Of a DNA stretch of 64,000 bases, positions 45,299-59,428 are shown one piece after another (the stretch's first letter is position 1; the number at the start of each line of letters is the position of its first letter). Source of the DNA: Typha latifolia (Eukaryota; Streptophyta; Magnoliopsida; Poales; Typhaceae); NCBI GenBank assembly GCA_019914945.1, contig CM034108.1, forward strand, positions 2,490,001 through 2,554,000, read 5' to 3'. The notes under the pieces are model-generated. The model was not told where the DNA came from. It ran no database searches and saw only the letters and a program-made list of their open reading frames with translations. Position numbers and translations under genes: made by a program.

Positions 45299-47079
45299 TT
45301 TGTTATTTAAATTTTTTATTAATATTATTTAAAATCGTTGGAAAGTTTATCCAACTATTTAAAATTTTGTCTCTAATGAGTAAATTCAAATTCGATTTAT
45401 AGATTAATTAAATATAATAAAAATATGGTTTCAGCTTAAATGAAATTATAGGGGATGAGATGAGTTTAGGACTAATTACATGAGATAAAATATAATTTTT
45501 TATAGAATTAGTAGTTATGTTATTCAATGTGACAATAAATATTCTCCCTGTCATTCCAACTACCATGCAGTATTTTGATTCCATGGGAAGGATGCTTAAT
45601 CTCAATTAGTTGTAGTGAGAATTATGACCTAGAATCTCAATTAACTTATATAAAAAATAAGATATTATTTTAAAACTAACAAAAGGTCAAAATAGGTATT
45701 TTATGAGATATGAGACCAAAATAAAAATATTAAGTAGTAGTAATGCGAAATTAAAATTTGTATAGATGCATTAATTATGATATTTTTTTAAAAATATTAG
45801 GTATTTTACAAATCACACCCTATATTTTATAAATTTTATAATTCACATTCCGTATTTGATGATTTTACAACGTGACCCGTATTTTATCTCTATAATTCTA
45901 ATTTAACATCCTGACGTTATTTTAACTAGGGACGCTGACTGAATTACTAAAAAAAACTGACCAGTTTAAATATTCCAAGACTTTTGAATAGTAGTAGCTG
46001 TCACAAAGTCTAATTATAATTACTATCCAGATATTAGTCTGATGCAGCACTAATTATAAATGGTTTTGTTTTTTGTTAATTAAAAATGTTTCTTACCCAT
46101 GGTTGTTGTATTGAACATGTTGTCCTTGAAAATTATGTTTAAAAACCTCCTTTTATTATATTTTTTATTCAGTCCCCGCCTTTTCAGCCTATTTAAATTA
46201 ATCTATTTTTTCTAATTATCATGAATAACACTCCTTCAGTTAGTTATTTTAATCAACATTAACTATAATCTCAGGATAGACAAATGTATGTCTTTGTTGA
46301 CCATTAAATAAGGACATTTAGAATAAAAAATATACTCAGTTTTTAAGAGCCTAATGTTACTGTTACTAAACTTTAAAAAGTTTTTTTAGTGCAAATGCCC
46401 CCAATTAAATATGACCAAAGTTATTTTTGAGATAATAACGGATAAAAATAGGGGTCGAATTAAATATAACATAAAATGAGGGGGTAAAATAGAAATTTCT
46501 ATATTATACAGCACTTGGATATCATCTCCTTCACAACCTTGTTCGTTAGCCTTTCTTATTCTTTTGATGCCAACTGCCCTCCATTTATTGTATAGAACGA
46601 GGGAAATAAGATTAGAAGACCATCAGATTAAATGAGTTGCCAAATCTCCAAGAATTATTTCATTGGAATAAATGCTATACAAGTTAGCACACCTTGACCA
46701 TTAATGATTGGCACTAGGTTTTAATTCACGCACAAGGAACCATATTTAGGAATAGTAAAATATTTTGCACATAAATGGATAGGATGATTCCTTTACAATC
46801 AATCCTTTTTTGGTAGGATGATCTCCCAAAATAGAAATGAATAACTTTCTATATATATATATACAAATAAATCATAGTCACCGATCTTGTATGATTTAAT
46901 TGAGTAAGATAGAAGTCTAAAAAGATAGATAGAGCATGGATATAATAATTATTTTTGATCGCTGTTGTATCATATCATATGCATCCTAATCATCAACAAC
47001 ATTATGATAATCTATATAGATTAAGAAAGGATTAGCAAGCTCTAAGCTCCTTAATTAATTCATGGTCTGGAAGCACACC
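43861..47079. other. Intergenic region between the CPSF-A family gene and SOSEKI
   Basis: Very AT-rich, no credible gene. The two flanking genes are divergent, so both promoters lie at its ends. Contains (AT)n at 45258-45293 flanked by a decayed inverted pair of the intron-1 repeat family (45165-45415). Phrases such as ATCACACCCTATATTTTATA (45815-45935) look like MITE debris. Confidence 0.6.
45165..45415. repeat. Decayed relative of the intron-1 repeat units around (AT)n
   Basis: Left part (45171-45250) resembles minus-oriented units (AAGATACTTATTAAAAAG, AATTAAATAAGTTTTCTAA). Right part (45325-45410) resembles plus-oriented units (CGTTGGAAAGTTTATCC, TTGTCTCTAATGAGTA). An (AT)18-type microsatellite lies between the two inverted halves. 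Confidence 0.55.
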
Positions 47080-47087
47080 TATAAATA
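47080..47087 (+). promoter_or_regulatory. Putative TATA box of the SOSEKI gene
   Basis: TATAAATA in ACCTATAAATACCACC, about 390 bp upstream of the start codon at 47477. The long leader in between has possible splice signals (a GAGGTTGG donor near 47205), so a 5'-UTR intron is possible. Confidence 0.5.
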
Positions 47088-47476
47088 CCACCCCAGATTA
47101 CACTAAGCAAAGGATCAAACAGAGGATAAAAAGGAAGCTAAAAGGAAAAGGAAAAGGAAAAGGGAGAGGAGATCTCGACCCACGATTTATTCCTTCCATT
47201 TCTACGAGGTTGGTTAATTTATCTAATTTAGTGAATAAATTCGTTACAAAACTATTCCAACCACGCAAATTAACATGGCAATATTATATTCATTCCAAAG
47301 CTCCAGGCCTGCAGGTTCTTCTCTTACTTTAATACGACAACGATAAAACGTAGAACAATTTGTGTTTCATTGCTCTTTTTTTTGGTGAGATTCTCGGGAA
47401 AGCCGGCAAACATCTATTCTCGTACTTATCCCTGTTTATTTCTTGATGTTATCCAAGTTTTCGTCTAGGGAGTAGG

Positions 47477-48854
47477 ATGGAGTTATCCAAGGGGGAGGTG
47501 AGAAAGTTGAACGTGGTGTATTTCCTTAGCCGGGACGGAAGAGTTGAGCAACCCCACCTTATCCGAGTTCACCACCTTAATCGCTCGGGTGTTCGGCTGC
47601 GGGGTGAGGATATCTTTTGCTTATTCTTGGTTTATCCGGTAAGGTTATTCGTGTGTGACGAATGGTTTCTCGAGGAGTTAATTAATTCTCGACCGCAGAC
47701 GTGAAGAGATGGCTATCGGAGTTGAGGGGGAGAGAGATGCCGGATTCGTTTGCTTGGTCTTATAAAAGGTTCGGTTTATTTATCCGAGTTTTTGGTTGTG
47801 TTGATGAAATGTGTGGATAAAAAATGTTGCTTTTATTCTTGCAGGAGGTATAAAAGTGGATATATATGGCAGGATTTATTGGAGGGCGATCTTATTACTC
47901 CGATCTCCGATAATGAATTCGTGCTTAAAGGATGCGAGCTCCCTCGCCCTCTATGTAATCATTTAAAAAATTTATTTTCCCAAAAATGTCTGGAATTACC
48001 TTTTTAATCTTTTACATTACTGATGATAATTATTACTCCGGTATACGAAAGATGAGAAGGCTCAAAAAGATTATGTGAGAGGAGAAGAAGAAGAAGAAGA
48101 AGAAGGAAAGGTGCCAGAGACCGTTGAAATCGAGGCGGATGACGAGGTTTCGCCACCGCGGCCTGACGATGATTCGCCGGGCGAGTCTACCCGACGAACT
48201 GCCATATTTAGGATAGACATTTCGAAAGAGCAAGAGGAGGAAGACAAGAAGAAGAATAAGAGGAAGGAGGAGGAGGAAGAGCGAGAAGGTGCAGCAGCTA
48301 CGGCGACGAGGAAAAGCCGTCAGACGTTGCAAGTGTTTCGCAGCATCCTCACCTGCCGTAGCTCCGTGGAGACCAATGACGCAGCTCTGATGCCAACCGA
48401 CCGGCAAGAGAGGAGCCGGTGAGAAAATTAATCAAATAATTTGGGAAAAATAAAACCCATAAAAATGTTAATCTTATAAAAAACTTTAATTTTGGAAAAT
48501 ATGTAGGGAGAGCAGTTCTAGTGGCGGGAAAGGGACGAGGAAGGCGGGAGAGAAGGGTGGAGCGGCTTATAGGCCGGTAGGAGCGCCGCATTGCTCGTAA
48601 GTGGTCTCTCTCTCTCTTCCCTGACCGGATCCCATGCAAGTCTGGTTGGATCAGAAAACGACGGTGCTAGGCACCATAGAAATCCGACACGTTGCGTTTT
48701 GTTTTGTGTCCACCGCAGGCAATGCGGGAAAGCGTTCAAGCCGGAGAAGCTACATTCGCATATGAAGTCATGTAAAGCTTTGTTAAGGAGTAGGGGACAA
48801 AATAATACAAATCTAGGAAGAGATGGCGGTAAGAAGAATTTAATCCAGAAGTGA
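47477..48854 (+). CDS. SOK: SOSEKI (DUF966) family polarity protein
   Basis: Plant SOSEKI proteins carry a DIX-like oligomerisation domain and localise to polar cell edges. Six exons: 47477-47603, 47699-47768, 47845-47954, 48052-48418, 48507-48596, 48719-48854; phases agree and give 299 aa. The N-terminal domain (about residues 9-97) shows [55 protein letters not shown] and [10 protein letters not shown] low-complexity acidic/Lys region follows, with poly-Glu runs (about 107-115 and again near 175). Then [16 protein letters not shown], and a C-terminal Cys/His motif ([20 protein letters not shown]) that resembles a zinc knuckle. It is shorter than most family members as I recall them. The exon 3/4 junction (47954/48052) is the least certain. 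Confidence 0.87.
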
Positions 48855-49438
48855 GGAGGTTTCTCAAGAGGTTGTTTTGAATCTCTTTTAAATTTTATTA
48901 TTTATTTTTTTTGTTTTGAAATGCATGGGAAACTTATAGATGGAGATGTATATGTTTTTGTTTGATCTGTTTTGAGGAGATTACTAGCAAAAACATCAGT
49001 TTTGAAAGAATAATATGGCAATTTAGAGCAGTGTAAGGTGTACTAATGATCAAGTGGAGGGATTGAGAACTTGGTACATAATGTACATTTCCTGCTATAG
49101 ATTGAACAAACGAATTAAACACTTTACTCTGTTCTTTCACACTTGAAAAGATCTCATCCTATCTAACAATTTGATAGATAAAAGATAATACAACCTCTAA
49201 ACAAAGAAGGTAAGACAGATATAACCACTGTGCTGACAAAAATTACTTAATAATCTCTGGCACAAGTGCCTTCTATTAATAAGCAAAATGGAAGTAAAGC
49301 ATGTTTGTTGTTCAAAGTTCATAGTAACAGAAGCATCTAGCAACCCCTCGAGCATTAAATTATAACATCTTTCCCCGAGCTTCTAAAGACTGATACAGAA
49401 GCTAGGAATACAACCAGAACAGCATATCTCATTACTCA
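48855..49438. other. Convergent intergenic spacer SOSEKI / eS28
   Basis: AT-rich, no coding frame. It must hold the 3' UTRs of both flanking genes, which point toward each other. Confidence 0.5.
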
Positions 49439-49636
49439 TTAGCGCAGTCTCCTTGCTTCACGTTCAGACTCGAGAAGGGTAAGAACATCACCTTCCCTCA
49501 CAGGGCCCTTCACATTCCTCATGATGAGCCGATTCTGGTCATCCAAAAACTTGACCCTCACCTGGGTCACCTGACCTCTTGATCCAGTTCTTCCCATCAC
49601 CTTCACCACAACTGCAAGCTTAACTTGAGAATCCAT
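49439..49636 (-). CDS. RPS28: 40S ribosomal protein S28 (eS28)
   Basis: Small-subunit protein near the mRNA exit side of the cytosolic ribosome. A single coding exon of 65 aa, the normal plant length, containing [40 protein letters not shown] and the C-terminal [12 protein letters not shown]. Start is MDSQ at 49636; a TTTGTGCAG acceptor lies nine bases upstream. The leader is therefore spliced, with a 5'-UTR exon at about 50607-50680 and an intron of nearly 1 kb. The upstream region has a TATA box and Site II motifs typical of ribosomal protein genes. Confidence 0.97.
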   Translation of the reverse strand: MDSQVKLAVVVKVMGRTGSRGQVTQVRVKFLDDQNRLIMRNVKGPVREGDVLTLLESEREARRLR

Positions 49637-50606
49637 GCTGCACCACTGCACAAACCAAACAAGGGGCAAATTCAGATTCCATGCAAGAGATTACATTCTA
49701 CGCATAAATAGAATTACATTTTCATATATGAAGAAAGATAAAGCGCAATTCATGTACTTTGATATCTACAAAGATTCTGCATAGCTCTAGGGATGTGTGA
49801 ACTTTGTGAGCAAACCACCTGATCATCAAGCAAGCAATCCGCTCAAGTCCAACAGCGTGAATGATTTGGTCTAGTTCCAATTATCAACTAGCTCGAGACC
49901 ACCTATGGTGCTTTTTTATATAGAATGAAAAATCAATAGCAATGCTGATAGCCTTATAATACATAGCACAGGATTATTTAGGGTATATAAAACACTATAA
50001 AGGTCAAGGACAAACATCAAATGAAGTATTTATGGAGTTCTCTATACGAAAACTAGATATATCTTACAAGCAACAATTACAATAGCATGAAAGGAGTAAA
50101 CACAAGGATACCACTAACTCAGGAATAGGAATATCATATTAGTACCATAAAAATATGCGAAGGATTCATATGTTTAAATTTTAATTGCCTACCTCTATCA
50201 TCCTAAGTAAACGAAGAACAGTTAGCACGAGATTTAAACCAACGCAAACTAGTTAAGCCCTGGGTAGCAGCCAAGCATCCAATACAAAGAACCGATTTCA
50301 GAAACAAACTTCCATTAAAAGTGGACACCTTTCGATCTAAGGAGGTAGTGTCCAACTCATGCAACGCAGAGCTTTTAATTGAAATCAAATTTACGATGCT
50401 TTAAGGTTCTTCATCTCTAGTTCAAGACATAAATAGATCATATCGACAATGACTTCAATGATCACAGTTGCAGAAGAAGAAGAAAAAAAAATTAACCGAT
50501 CACATGATGTTATGCACCAACGAGCAAGAGAGAATCGAAAGAAGACTCGAAGAAGATAGTGAATTTTTTTTTTAAAATTAAACTAAAAGATTATGGAGAA
50601 AAAAAC

Positions 50607-50680
50607 CTGAGGGTTTCTGTTCTTGAGGAAGCGAGAACGGGTGCGGCGTTCGGAAACAAGGAGAGATAAAAAGCCCTAGC
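50607..50680 (-). other. RPS28: 5'-UTR exon of RPS28
   Basis: Reading on the minus strand, the sequence after the TATA box includes GAGCTAGGGCTTTTTATC, a purine/GC-mixed stretch, and AGAAACCCTCAG followed by a GTTTTTTTC donor. It lacks an ATG likely to be used. AAACCCT is a telo-box-like element common in leaders and promoters of translation genes. Confidence 0.6.
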
Positions 50681-50700
50681 TCTCGTTCAGTTTTCGACTT

Positions 50701-50707
50701 TTATATA
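50701..50707 (-). promoter_or_regulatory. RPS28: TATA box of RPS28
   Basis: TATATAA on the minus strand in CTCTATATAAAAGTCG, about 25-30 bases before the inferred transcription start in the CT-rich CTGAACGAGAGC region. Confidence 0.6.
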
Positions 50708-50800
50708 GAGTTAGAGGAGTGACCTTATAATTTAATAAATTTACGATTATACCTCTGTAATTCTATTCGTATCAAGCTTTTAATTGGGTAATAGTTTCGT

Positions 50801-50835
50801 GGGCCCTTGAGGCTTGGCCCAATAACGTCAGCCCA
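50801..50835 (-). promoter_or_regulatory. RPS28: Site II (TGGGCY) cluster in the RPS28 promoter
   Basis: Minus strand reads TGGGCTGACGTTATTGGGCC and then CAAGGGCCC, giving two TGGGCY Site II elements and a TGACG core within 35 bp. Such clusters are recognised by TCP factors and are standard in plant ribosomal protein promoters. Confidence 0.65.
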
Positions 50836-50839
50836 TAGC

Positions 50840-52500
50840 GGAAAAATATTCACAACCGAGCTGCTATTTGAGAAATTGTTTCTAAAACACTATTTTTTTC
50901 ATATTAATTATGATCTTGTAGTTTAATCATAAACTACTAGCCCTTTTTGATATATAAATTTAGCATGGAAGTTAAATCAAAAGTTATATGGGTTAGTTTT
51001 AATTTATTTTGTGAAGAAATTCACACTCAGAATGTTCAAATATGTGATCTTTACGCCTTGTTTGCTTTGAATTTAAGAATCTTTTTCTTTCTTTATTTAA
51101 TCAAATTTATTTTTAAAAAAATTAAGACTAACTAATCGAAGTCAGGGATTAGCTTCAAACCAAACGCTCTATAATATATGTATTTGTTATTCGATTTCTT
51201 TGCCTCGATTCTCATACATATACATTAAATTAATTATGCACACTTAATGACCATAATATCTATATTAGCTATGCTATGTTAAATTAAACTCAATTTGTTT
51301 TTTGTGCATTAAAAATAAAATACAGGTTGTTAAACGATAAGAAAGCCAAAATATATGATATCTTTAATAAATTCTCCTTATTGTTATTATTACTACTACT
51401 AGGAAATAAATTTAATATTAGAGAAAATTAGCCATATATTAAAGCCCCTATATATTGTTTGAGAAGGTCATCTCCCAAACCTCATTAGTCATTATTTATA
51501 ATATAGGTTACATTAGGTACTCTAAATTATTCCTCATTATATCGTCATGGCTAACAAAACCAAGAGTGGAATGCTGAAGTAACATAGGAGGCGTGCATGA
51601 TAAATTCCTAACAATCACTAAACAAACATTGCTCCTAATAATGGTATTAATATAAATACTTCTAGACAAATTAATTGACCATGTCTCCCACCTTGAGGGG
51701 GCTTTAATTTAAGGGTCAAATAGTTTAGTTTGATTTTAACTTATTCTTTTAAACTTGAGCACTTAAATCCTCTCAGTCCAAATCAAATTACAATTGTTAG
51801 ATTTTTTTTATCTACAATTAATACTGTTTTATTAACACTAGTATTTTCTGTCAAAAATAAATAGCAAAATGACGGGAGTAACATACTGATGATTTACGAT
51901 TAACTAAGAATTATAATTTAAATTAAATCACAAGCGAATTGAGTGCTTGAATGAATTCCTTAAGGTTGAAGCTCACAGAGTAAGTTAAAATTTCCCTTTA
52001 ATTTGATTTATTTATCATTTTCTTGGATTTTTTTATTATTTATATATTGCATTGCTCGAGTAAAACTGAGTCCTTTTAGTCAGCATCCATGCCGTCATCG
52101 TGGAGTGCTCAAATGCTGCCAAGTGGCAAAGCATCGTGCCTTCAGGACTCGTTCCAAATTAGCAAACTTTAGTAAACTAATTTTCAAGTTAGTTGCACCT
52201 TTATCGTCGGTTATTTACCAATATTAACCCTGTGTTTCTCTACAATACCGAACATGTCCTCCATAAAATTTCAAATAAAGACAATTCCTATATAATGTCA
52301 CTCGACATTTATATACTAAAAAAAAAAATCATAGAAGCAAATTTCGCTGTCAAAGAAAGGGCAATTTGGTCAAATCACATGGGGAAAAGAAAAGGGTCAT
52401 ATATATATATATATATATATACTTCTAACCAGCGTTGTGGAAGAATCTCCCGAGCATATTATGTTTCATTTTGTCCGGCAGTGAACTCGGTCATCTTCAA
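50840..52500. other. Divergent intergenic region RPS28 / ERF
   Basis: AT-rich, no credible gene. It holds the promoters of both flanking divergent genes. An (AT)n microsatellite lies at 52400-52421, about 90 bp before the ERF TATA box. Confidence 0.5.
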
Positions 52501-52504
52501 ACTC

Positions 52505-52511
52505 TATAAAA
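52505..52511 (+). promoter_or_regulatory. TATA box of the ERF gene
   Basis: TATAAAA in CTCTATAAAATTCCC, 116-122 bases upstream of the start codon, which leaves a leader of roughly 90 bases. Confidence 0.6.
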
Positions 52512-52626
52512 TTCCCAAAAGCCTTCAAGAGAGAATGAGAGCAAGACAACTCCAGTCTCCTTCCCTCCCTCCAATTCCTCTCTTCAAAATTTAGCCATCA
52601 ATTCCCCCTTACAAAGCTCAAAACTG

Positions 52627-53391
52627 ATGGAAATCCAGTTTGAACAACAGAGCCAGCAACAGCACTACAAAGTTCCAGCTTCAAAATCTAGCAGGTTCAA
52701 AGGAAGGAATAAGAGTAGTACTAACAAGTTTGTAGGTGTGAGGCAAAGGCCCTCAGGGAGATGGGTGGCAGAGATCAAAGACACCACGAAAAAGATCAGG
52801 GTGTGGCTTGGCACATTCGAGACCGCAGAGGCGGCGGCTCGGGCCTACGACGAGGCTGCTTGTCTTCTCAGAGGATCAAACACCCGCACCAACTTCGACA
52901 CTCATGCGTCCTCCGACTCCTCCCTGGCCTCGAGAATTCGCAATCTCATTGATCATAAGAAGCTTAAGAACAAAGGGTCTCAATCTCCTATGACCAATAC
53001 TTGTGCAAGCTATTCTAGTAGAACAACAGCCAAAAGCAATTGCATCACTGCTACTACCTGTGATGTCACAGAACAGGACATCACAATTGCTGATGAAGTT
53101 TATAGGCCATATGCCAACAGCGGAGATGAAGAGTTCCAGTTGGCTTCTTCGCAGTTCGATCAATCTTGGATATTTGAAGCTGGTTTCAATCACCTTGCGA
53201 TGTTTGATGGTAATAACTTGTCCAACATCAGCCCAGAGATCTCAGAGTTCGAGAGGATGAAGGTGGAGAGGCAGATATCAGCATCTCTTTATGCCATTAA
53301 TGGAGTTCAAGAGTACTTTGAGATGGTTCATGATCACAGCGATTCGATATGGGATCTTCCTCCACTTTCTCACTTGTCTTGCAAGTCCTGA
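52627..53391 (+). CDS. AP2/ERF transcription factor, RAP2-11/ERN-like
   Basis: Nuclear DNA-binding regulator of 254 aa in one exon, as is normal for ERFs. The AP2 domain spans residues 35-90: [18 protein letters not shown], then [20 protein letters not shown] and [11 protein letters not shown]. Residue 14 of the domain is Val and residue 19 Asp, a mixed signature that fits neither typical DREB (V/E) nor typical ERF (A/D). The WVAEIKDTT sequence and the C-terminal IWDLPPLS tail point to the RAP2-11/ERN1-like group. The N-terminus has Gln-rich and basic stretches ([11 protein letters not shown], a possible nuclear signal). No EAR repression motif is seen. The direct target is not predictable beyond GCC-box-like DNA. 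Confidence 0.93.
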   Translation: MEIQFEQQSQQQHYKVPASKSSRFKGRNKSSTNKFVGVRQRPSGRWVAEIKDTTKKIRVWLGTFETAEAAARAYDEAACLLRGSNTRTNFDTHASSDSSLASRIRNLIDHKKLKNKGSQSPMTNTCASYSSRTTAKSNCITATTCDVTEQDITIADEVYRPYANSGDEEFQLASSQFDQSWIFEAGFNHLAMFDGNNLSNISPEISEFERMKVERQISASLYAINGVQEYFEMVHDHSDSIWDLPPLSHLSCKS

Positions 53392-53399
53392 TGTGTTAG

Positions 53400-54456
53400 A
53401 CTGTCAATTTCTTCTCCTTCTCAATTCTTCTGTATCTTTTCTACTTGACGAAACCAATTACATACAGTTCCTGTATGAAAATATCTTGGTTTATCCACTG
53501 TACTAAAGAGAAATTAAAACGCTACTATTTTCCTATGACCTCATAGATTCTTTCAGAAATTTAAGTTCAATCTAGTTTTGTAATTTTAAATTACTGTGGT
53601 TTGGTTTCTAAAGCAGCCAAATTAAAATTACTTTCTATACTGAAAAGTAATTCTACCATGACTTTTATCTATGTAGACAAAGATTTATACTTCAGGTTGC
53701 AGTACACCATCAAGCTGCAGAAATGCATGTCTTGATAAGAAGACAGGTTGTATAATGGAGAAGATGAGTAATGCCACATAAAAGGAACAAAGATGAGTTG
53801 TCCTACTGTTGCAACAGATGGTAGTTGGTGATGTGAATCTAAAACCAATCCACTTAACCTGAGTGAGCACCGACCCTTTCCAGAAGAAAAAGAAAGGGAA
53901 AAAAATGAATTTTTTTATAGAGCTGTCGGTTTTATTCTGAGTTGGATGTTGAAAGGAAGCATCTCATTCCTGAGAAGTAATTGTTTCTTTTTTTCTGTAA
54001 ATGTTCAGCAGAAAAGGCAAATGAACTAAACTATTTACTCAATGACTAAGACTTAAACGGGATCAAGAATAAGAGTATGCAGAGATAAGAGCAATATTGA
54101 TGGTAAGCAATTTGATTTTCCAAGTATAATTAACTTTACTAGGAAACAAAACTTCTAATTTCATGTTCAAGGTTGAAGGAAACACAACTAATTTGTATCC
54201 ATTATTTTTCCTATCTTTTAAATAGTACGGTAACCAGGCAACTCTACATGCCAAATAAAAGATAATAGGTTATGCAGATAAAAAATATCAAGACAAAATC
54301 AACTGGAAGTCTGGAAGATATTAACAATCATAGGCAACTTGAGAAAATACAGTGCAACATAACGCAGCAAGAAAGCACCGTACAATGGACAGATATTAAA
54401 GAGAGTATATCACAAAGCCAAGATACAAACAATTACAACTAACAGACACCGACAAC
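53400..54456. other. Convergent intergenic spacer ERF / alpha-tubulin
   Basis: No coding frame of substance. It contains the 3' UTRs of the two converging genes. Confidence 0.5.
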
Positions 54457-56793
<2,337 letters not shown>

Positions 56794-56949
56794 CTCGACC
56801 GTTCTCTAATGCCGCAAAACCTAACTCTCGATCTCTAGATCTGCTCCTGTGCTTCTATTACTTCCTCTGCTGCGAAAGCAAACGAGAGAGAGAGAGAAGT
56901 GATCTGTTTCGGGGGAAGAGGCGTTTTTTTTTAAAGGACGTCACGGGGA

Positions 56950-59050
56950 GAAACATTTATTACGAAAGTTTATCGTTTCAACCCTAACTTTTTAAAATTT
57001 GCAAAATGAAACAAAATCTAGTCGTCGTTTATACTTTTACGAAAAATACAGGGTCCATTTGGCAAATTTTGTTGAGCGGATCAGAGGAGGCATGTCACAT
57101 GTGAAATGGGATCTGGAATGAGCTGTTTTTTTCTTTCATTTTTCCCCTCGTAAATGCTCCCGTCTCTTTGAATAATTACGATGCTACCATGACATAGATC
57201 AATCTAATCCAGTCCTCAATTTTGATAATATTAAAATTAGTAAATTTCTCTTAATAAAAAAAAGTGGAAATTTAGACTTCCAATAGAATCGAAAGATTCT
57301 TCCATGGCAATTCTAACCCTAAATAATATTATGAAAAAATTATTCGGTAGTTTTGTGGCTTGGCTCAACAGCTTGACTTAATTGATGGCTCGACAGTGTG
57401 GTTAATTTGGAGGAGTAACTCGACAACATGCCAACTTGGAGCAGGTCTCAGCATCATTTGATTCAAAACAATTTTTCGGCAACGCATATGGCTTAAAGCC
57501 TAGACTAGACGGCTTACTATATTAGCTAAAAATTGTATGAGGACTTAAGTGCCTCTATATCTAGAGATGATCGGCCATTTATCCAGCTCATATCTAATCT
57601 TTGATTTCGTGAACGATAAAAAAAAAAGATTCTTCTTACAATTGCGTCTAAAAACATTTTAAATATCATACTTATTACTGTATTATTTAAATATCATAAT
57701 TATCATAAAAGAATCATTAGGCTATTCCGTAAGTTAAATGTAACTAATTATAATTAAAAGTAAATTTAGATTAAGAAAAAATTGTTTTAACTTGTGCAAA
57801 TTTCTTAAAACGACTAAAAAGATTTCTAATATTATCGGATATCATAATCCAAGAAAAAATTCTTTTGTTTTAGTTATTTATATATATCTATTAAATTTAA
57901 TAACTATTTATTAGCAATATCTATGTCAAAATTCAAAAACTAATTGTACTATATAAGGTTGTGATACCTTTATAACTTTTAAGTAGCAATAATGTGAAAA
58001 AGAACACTACATCTTAATATATAGTTATAAATAAGATAAAATTTAAAAGATATATATTAAATACTTCACACTATATTAATTAAAACTAGAGGATGGCCCC
58101 GTTAGGGGTGGAGTCACTGGATTACTGGACACTAATGGGTCACCTAATCAAACTATCAGTTTATTTAAGATTTGTTTTAAACATTTAATAATAAATTTAT
58201 AATTTAAATAATTCTAAAAACTACAAATCTTTCAATTATTAAGCCATTTTCTAACAAATCTTTATGTACAAAATCACATTAGGACTAAATTATCCTTATG
58301 ATAAATAATGCAACAAATAAATATTAAAAATAATTAGTGAATTTTGCTTGTTAAAACTCAAAATTCCTGAATGCATACACCTTATTAGGTTTAGAAATGT
58401 CATCTCCCTGAGTTGGAAAACACACCACTCACCCACCATCCCCAATAATGGTGGATGGTAGTGAGTCGAGCCATCAACAGCTCACACAAACAATGGCATA
58501 TTCGACATCATAATTCATGGATTGGAATGAGAGATTATTTTGGTCGACAAGTTTGAGAGTAAAAGATTCAAAGTGATAATGGAAACTAACATGCTTGGTT
58601 GTGATGTGCATTAATATTTTGTATTAGTTTGAGTAAATTATCCTGGAGTTGTCTTATTCCTATTAAGCAATGCTGGTGCTTATCCTTTTCGATGGAACAT
58701 TAGGTAAGTAAGCAGTTGCAATCATCCAGTGATATGACTCAGATTGCGTTATATTTTGCTTGCGGATTTATTTAGTATGATTTTATGTGAAACAACGTCA
58801 AGATAATAATAATCCGATGGTGCATAAATCAGGTTTGGTTAGTTCTGCAAGAAAATAGATGATATTGCAAAATGAAAAACTATTTTGTATTTTTGATGCA
58901 TATGATATAAGTATATGACCCAATTTTTTTTTGCAAATGCAGCCTCAGTATCATTTACTTATATAAAGCCTTGAGTTAGATTTAAATTAAAGGGATAATA
59001 ATATTCAGACTCATTTTCAATAAAGGTTAGGGGTAAGATGGTCATTTAAC
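56950..59050. other. Intergenic region between alpha-tubulin and the Alba-like pair
   Basis: AT-rich, without a credible gene. It holds the promoters of the divergent flanking genes near its ends. I see no intact transposon; scattered A- and T-runs only. Confidence 0.5.
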
Positions 59051-59071
59051 GTTTTTCCTACGTAGCTAAAC

Positions 59072-59155
59072 CCCGTTGGGCCTATGTGATTGGGCCCAAG
59101 GCGGGCTATGCTGGTTTTGGGCCTCAAAATTATATTCTGATGACGTGGACGGATC
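59072..59155 (+). promoter_or_regulatory. Site II cluster and ACGT element before Alba-like gene 1
   Basis: TTGGGCCTATG, TTGGGCCCAAGG and TTTTGGGCCTC provide three TGGGCC Site II motifs within about 50 bp, followed by GATGACGTGG, a TGACG/ACGT-type element. A TATA-like TATTTAAAGG follows at about 59240. Confidence 0.6.
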
Positions 59156-59345
59156 ACCACCGACCATCATTTCTATACTGGTGGTCCAGTAATCAACAGA
59201 TTATGGGGTAAATTATGAGGAGAAACACTCTTCATCACTCCTATTTAAAGGTCATTAAGTACTGCCACTTAACTCTTCCAGTGATCATAATTCATATCCG
59301 CCTCCAACGAATTTAACCGCCTTTGTCCAAGAATTCCCCTGAGAG

Positions 59346-59354
59346 CAGTCTCTT

Positions 59355-59425
<71 letters not shown>
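59346..59425. repeat. (CTT)n(GA)n leader microsatellite of Alba-like gene 1
   Basis: About eleven CTT/TTC units followed by about twenty GA units that run to the base before ATG 59426. A similar arrangement stands before gene 2. Confidence 0.97.

Positions 59426-59428
<3 letters not shown>

Noticed and set aside
48033..48407. Minus-strand hydrophobic frame of 124 codons
   Set aside because: Antisense of the Glu/Lys-rich SOSEKI exon 4; poly-Glu codons read as poly-Phe/Leu on the other strand.
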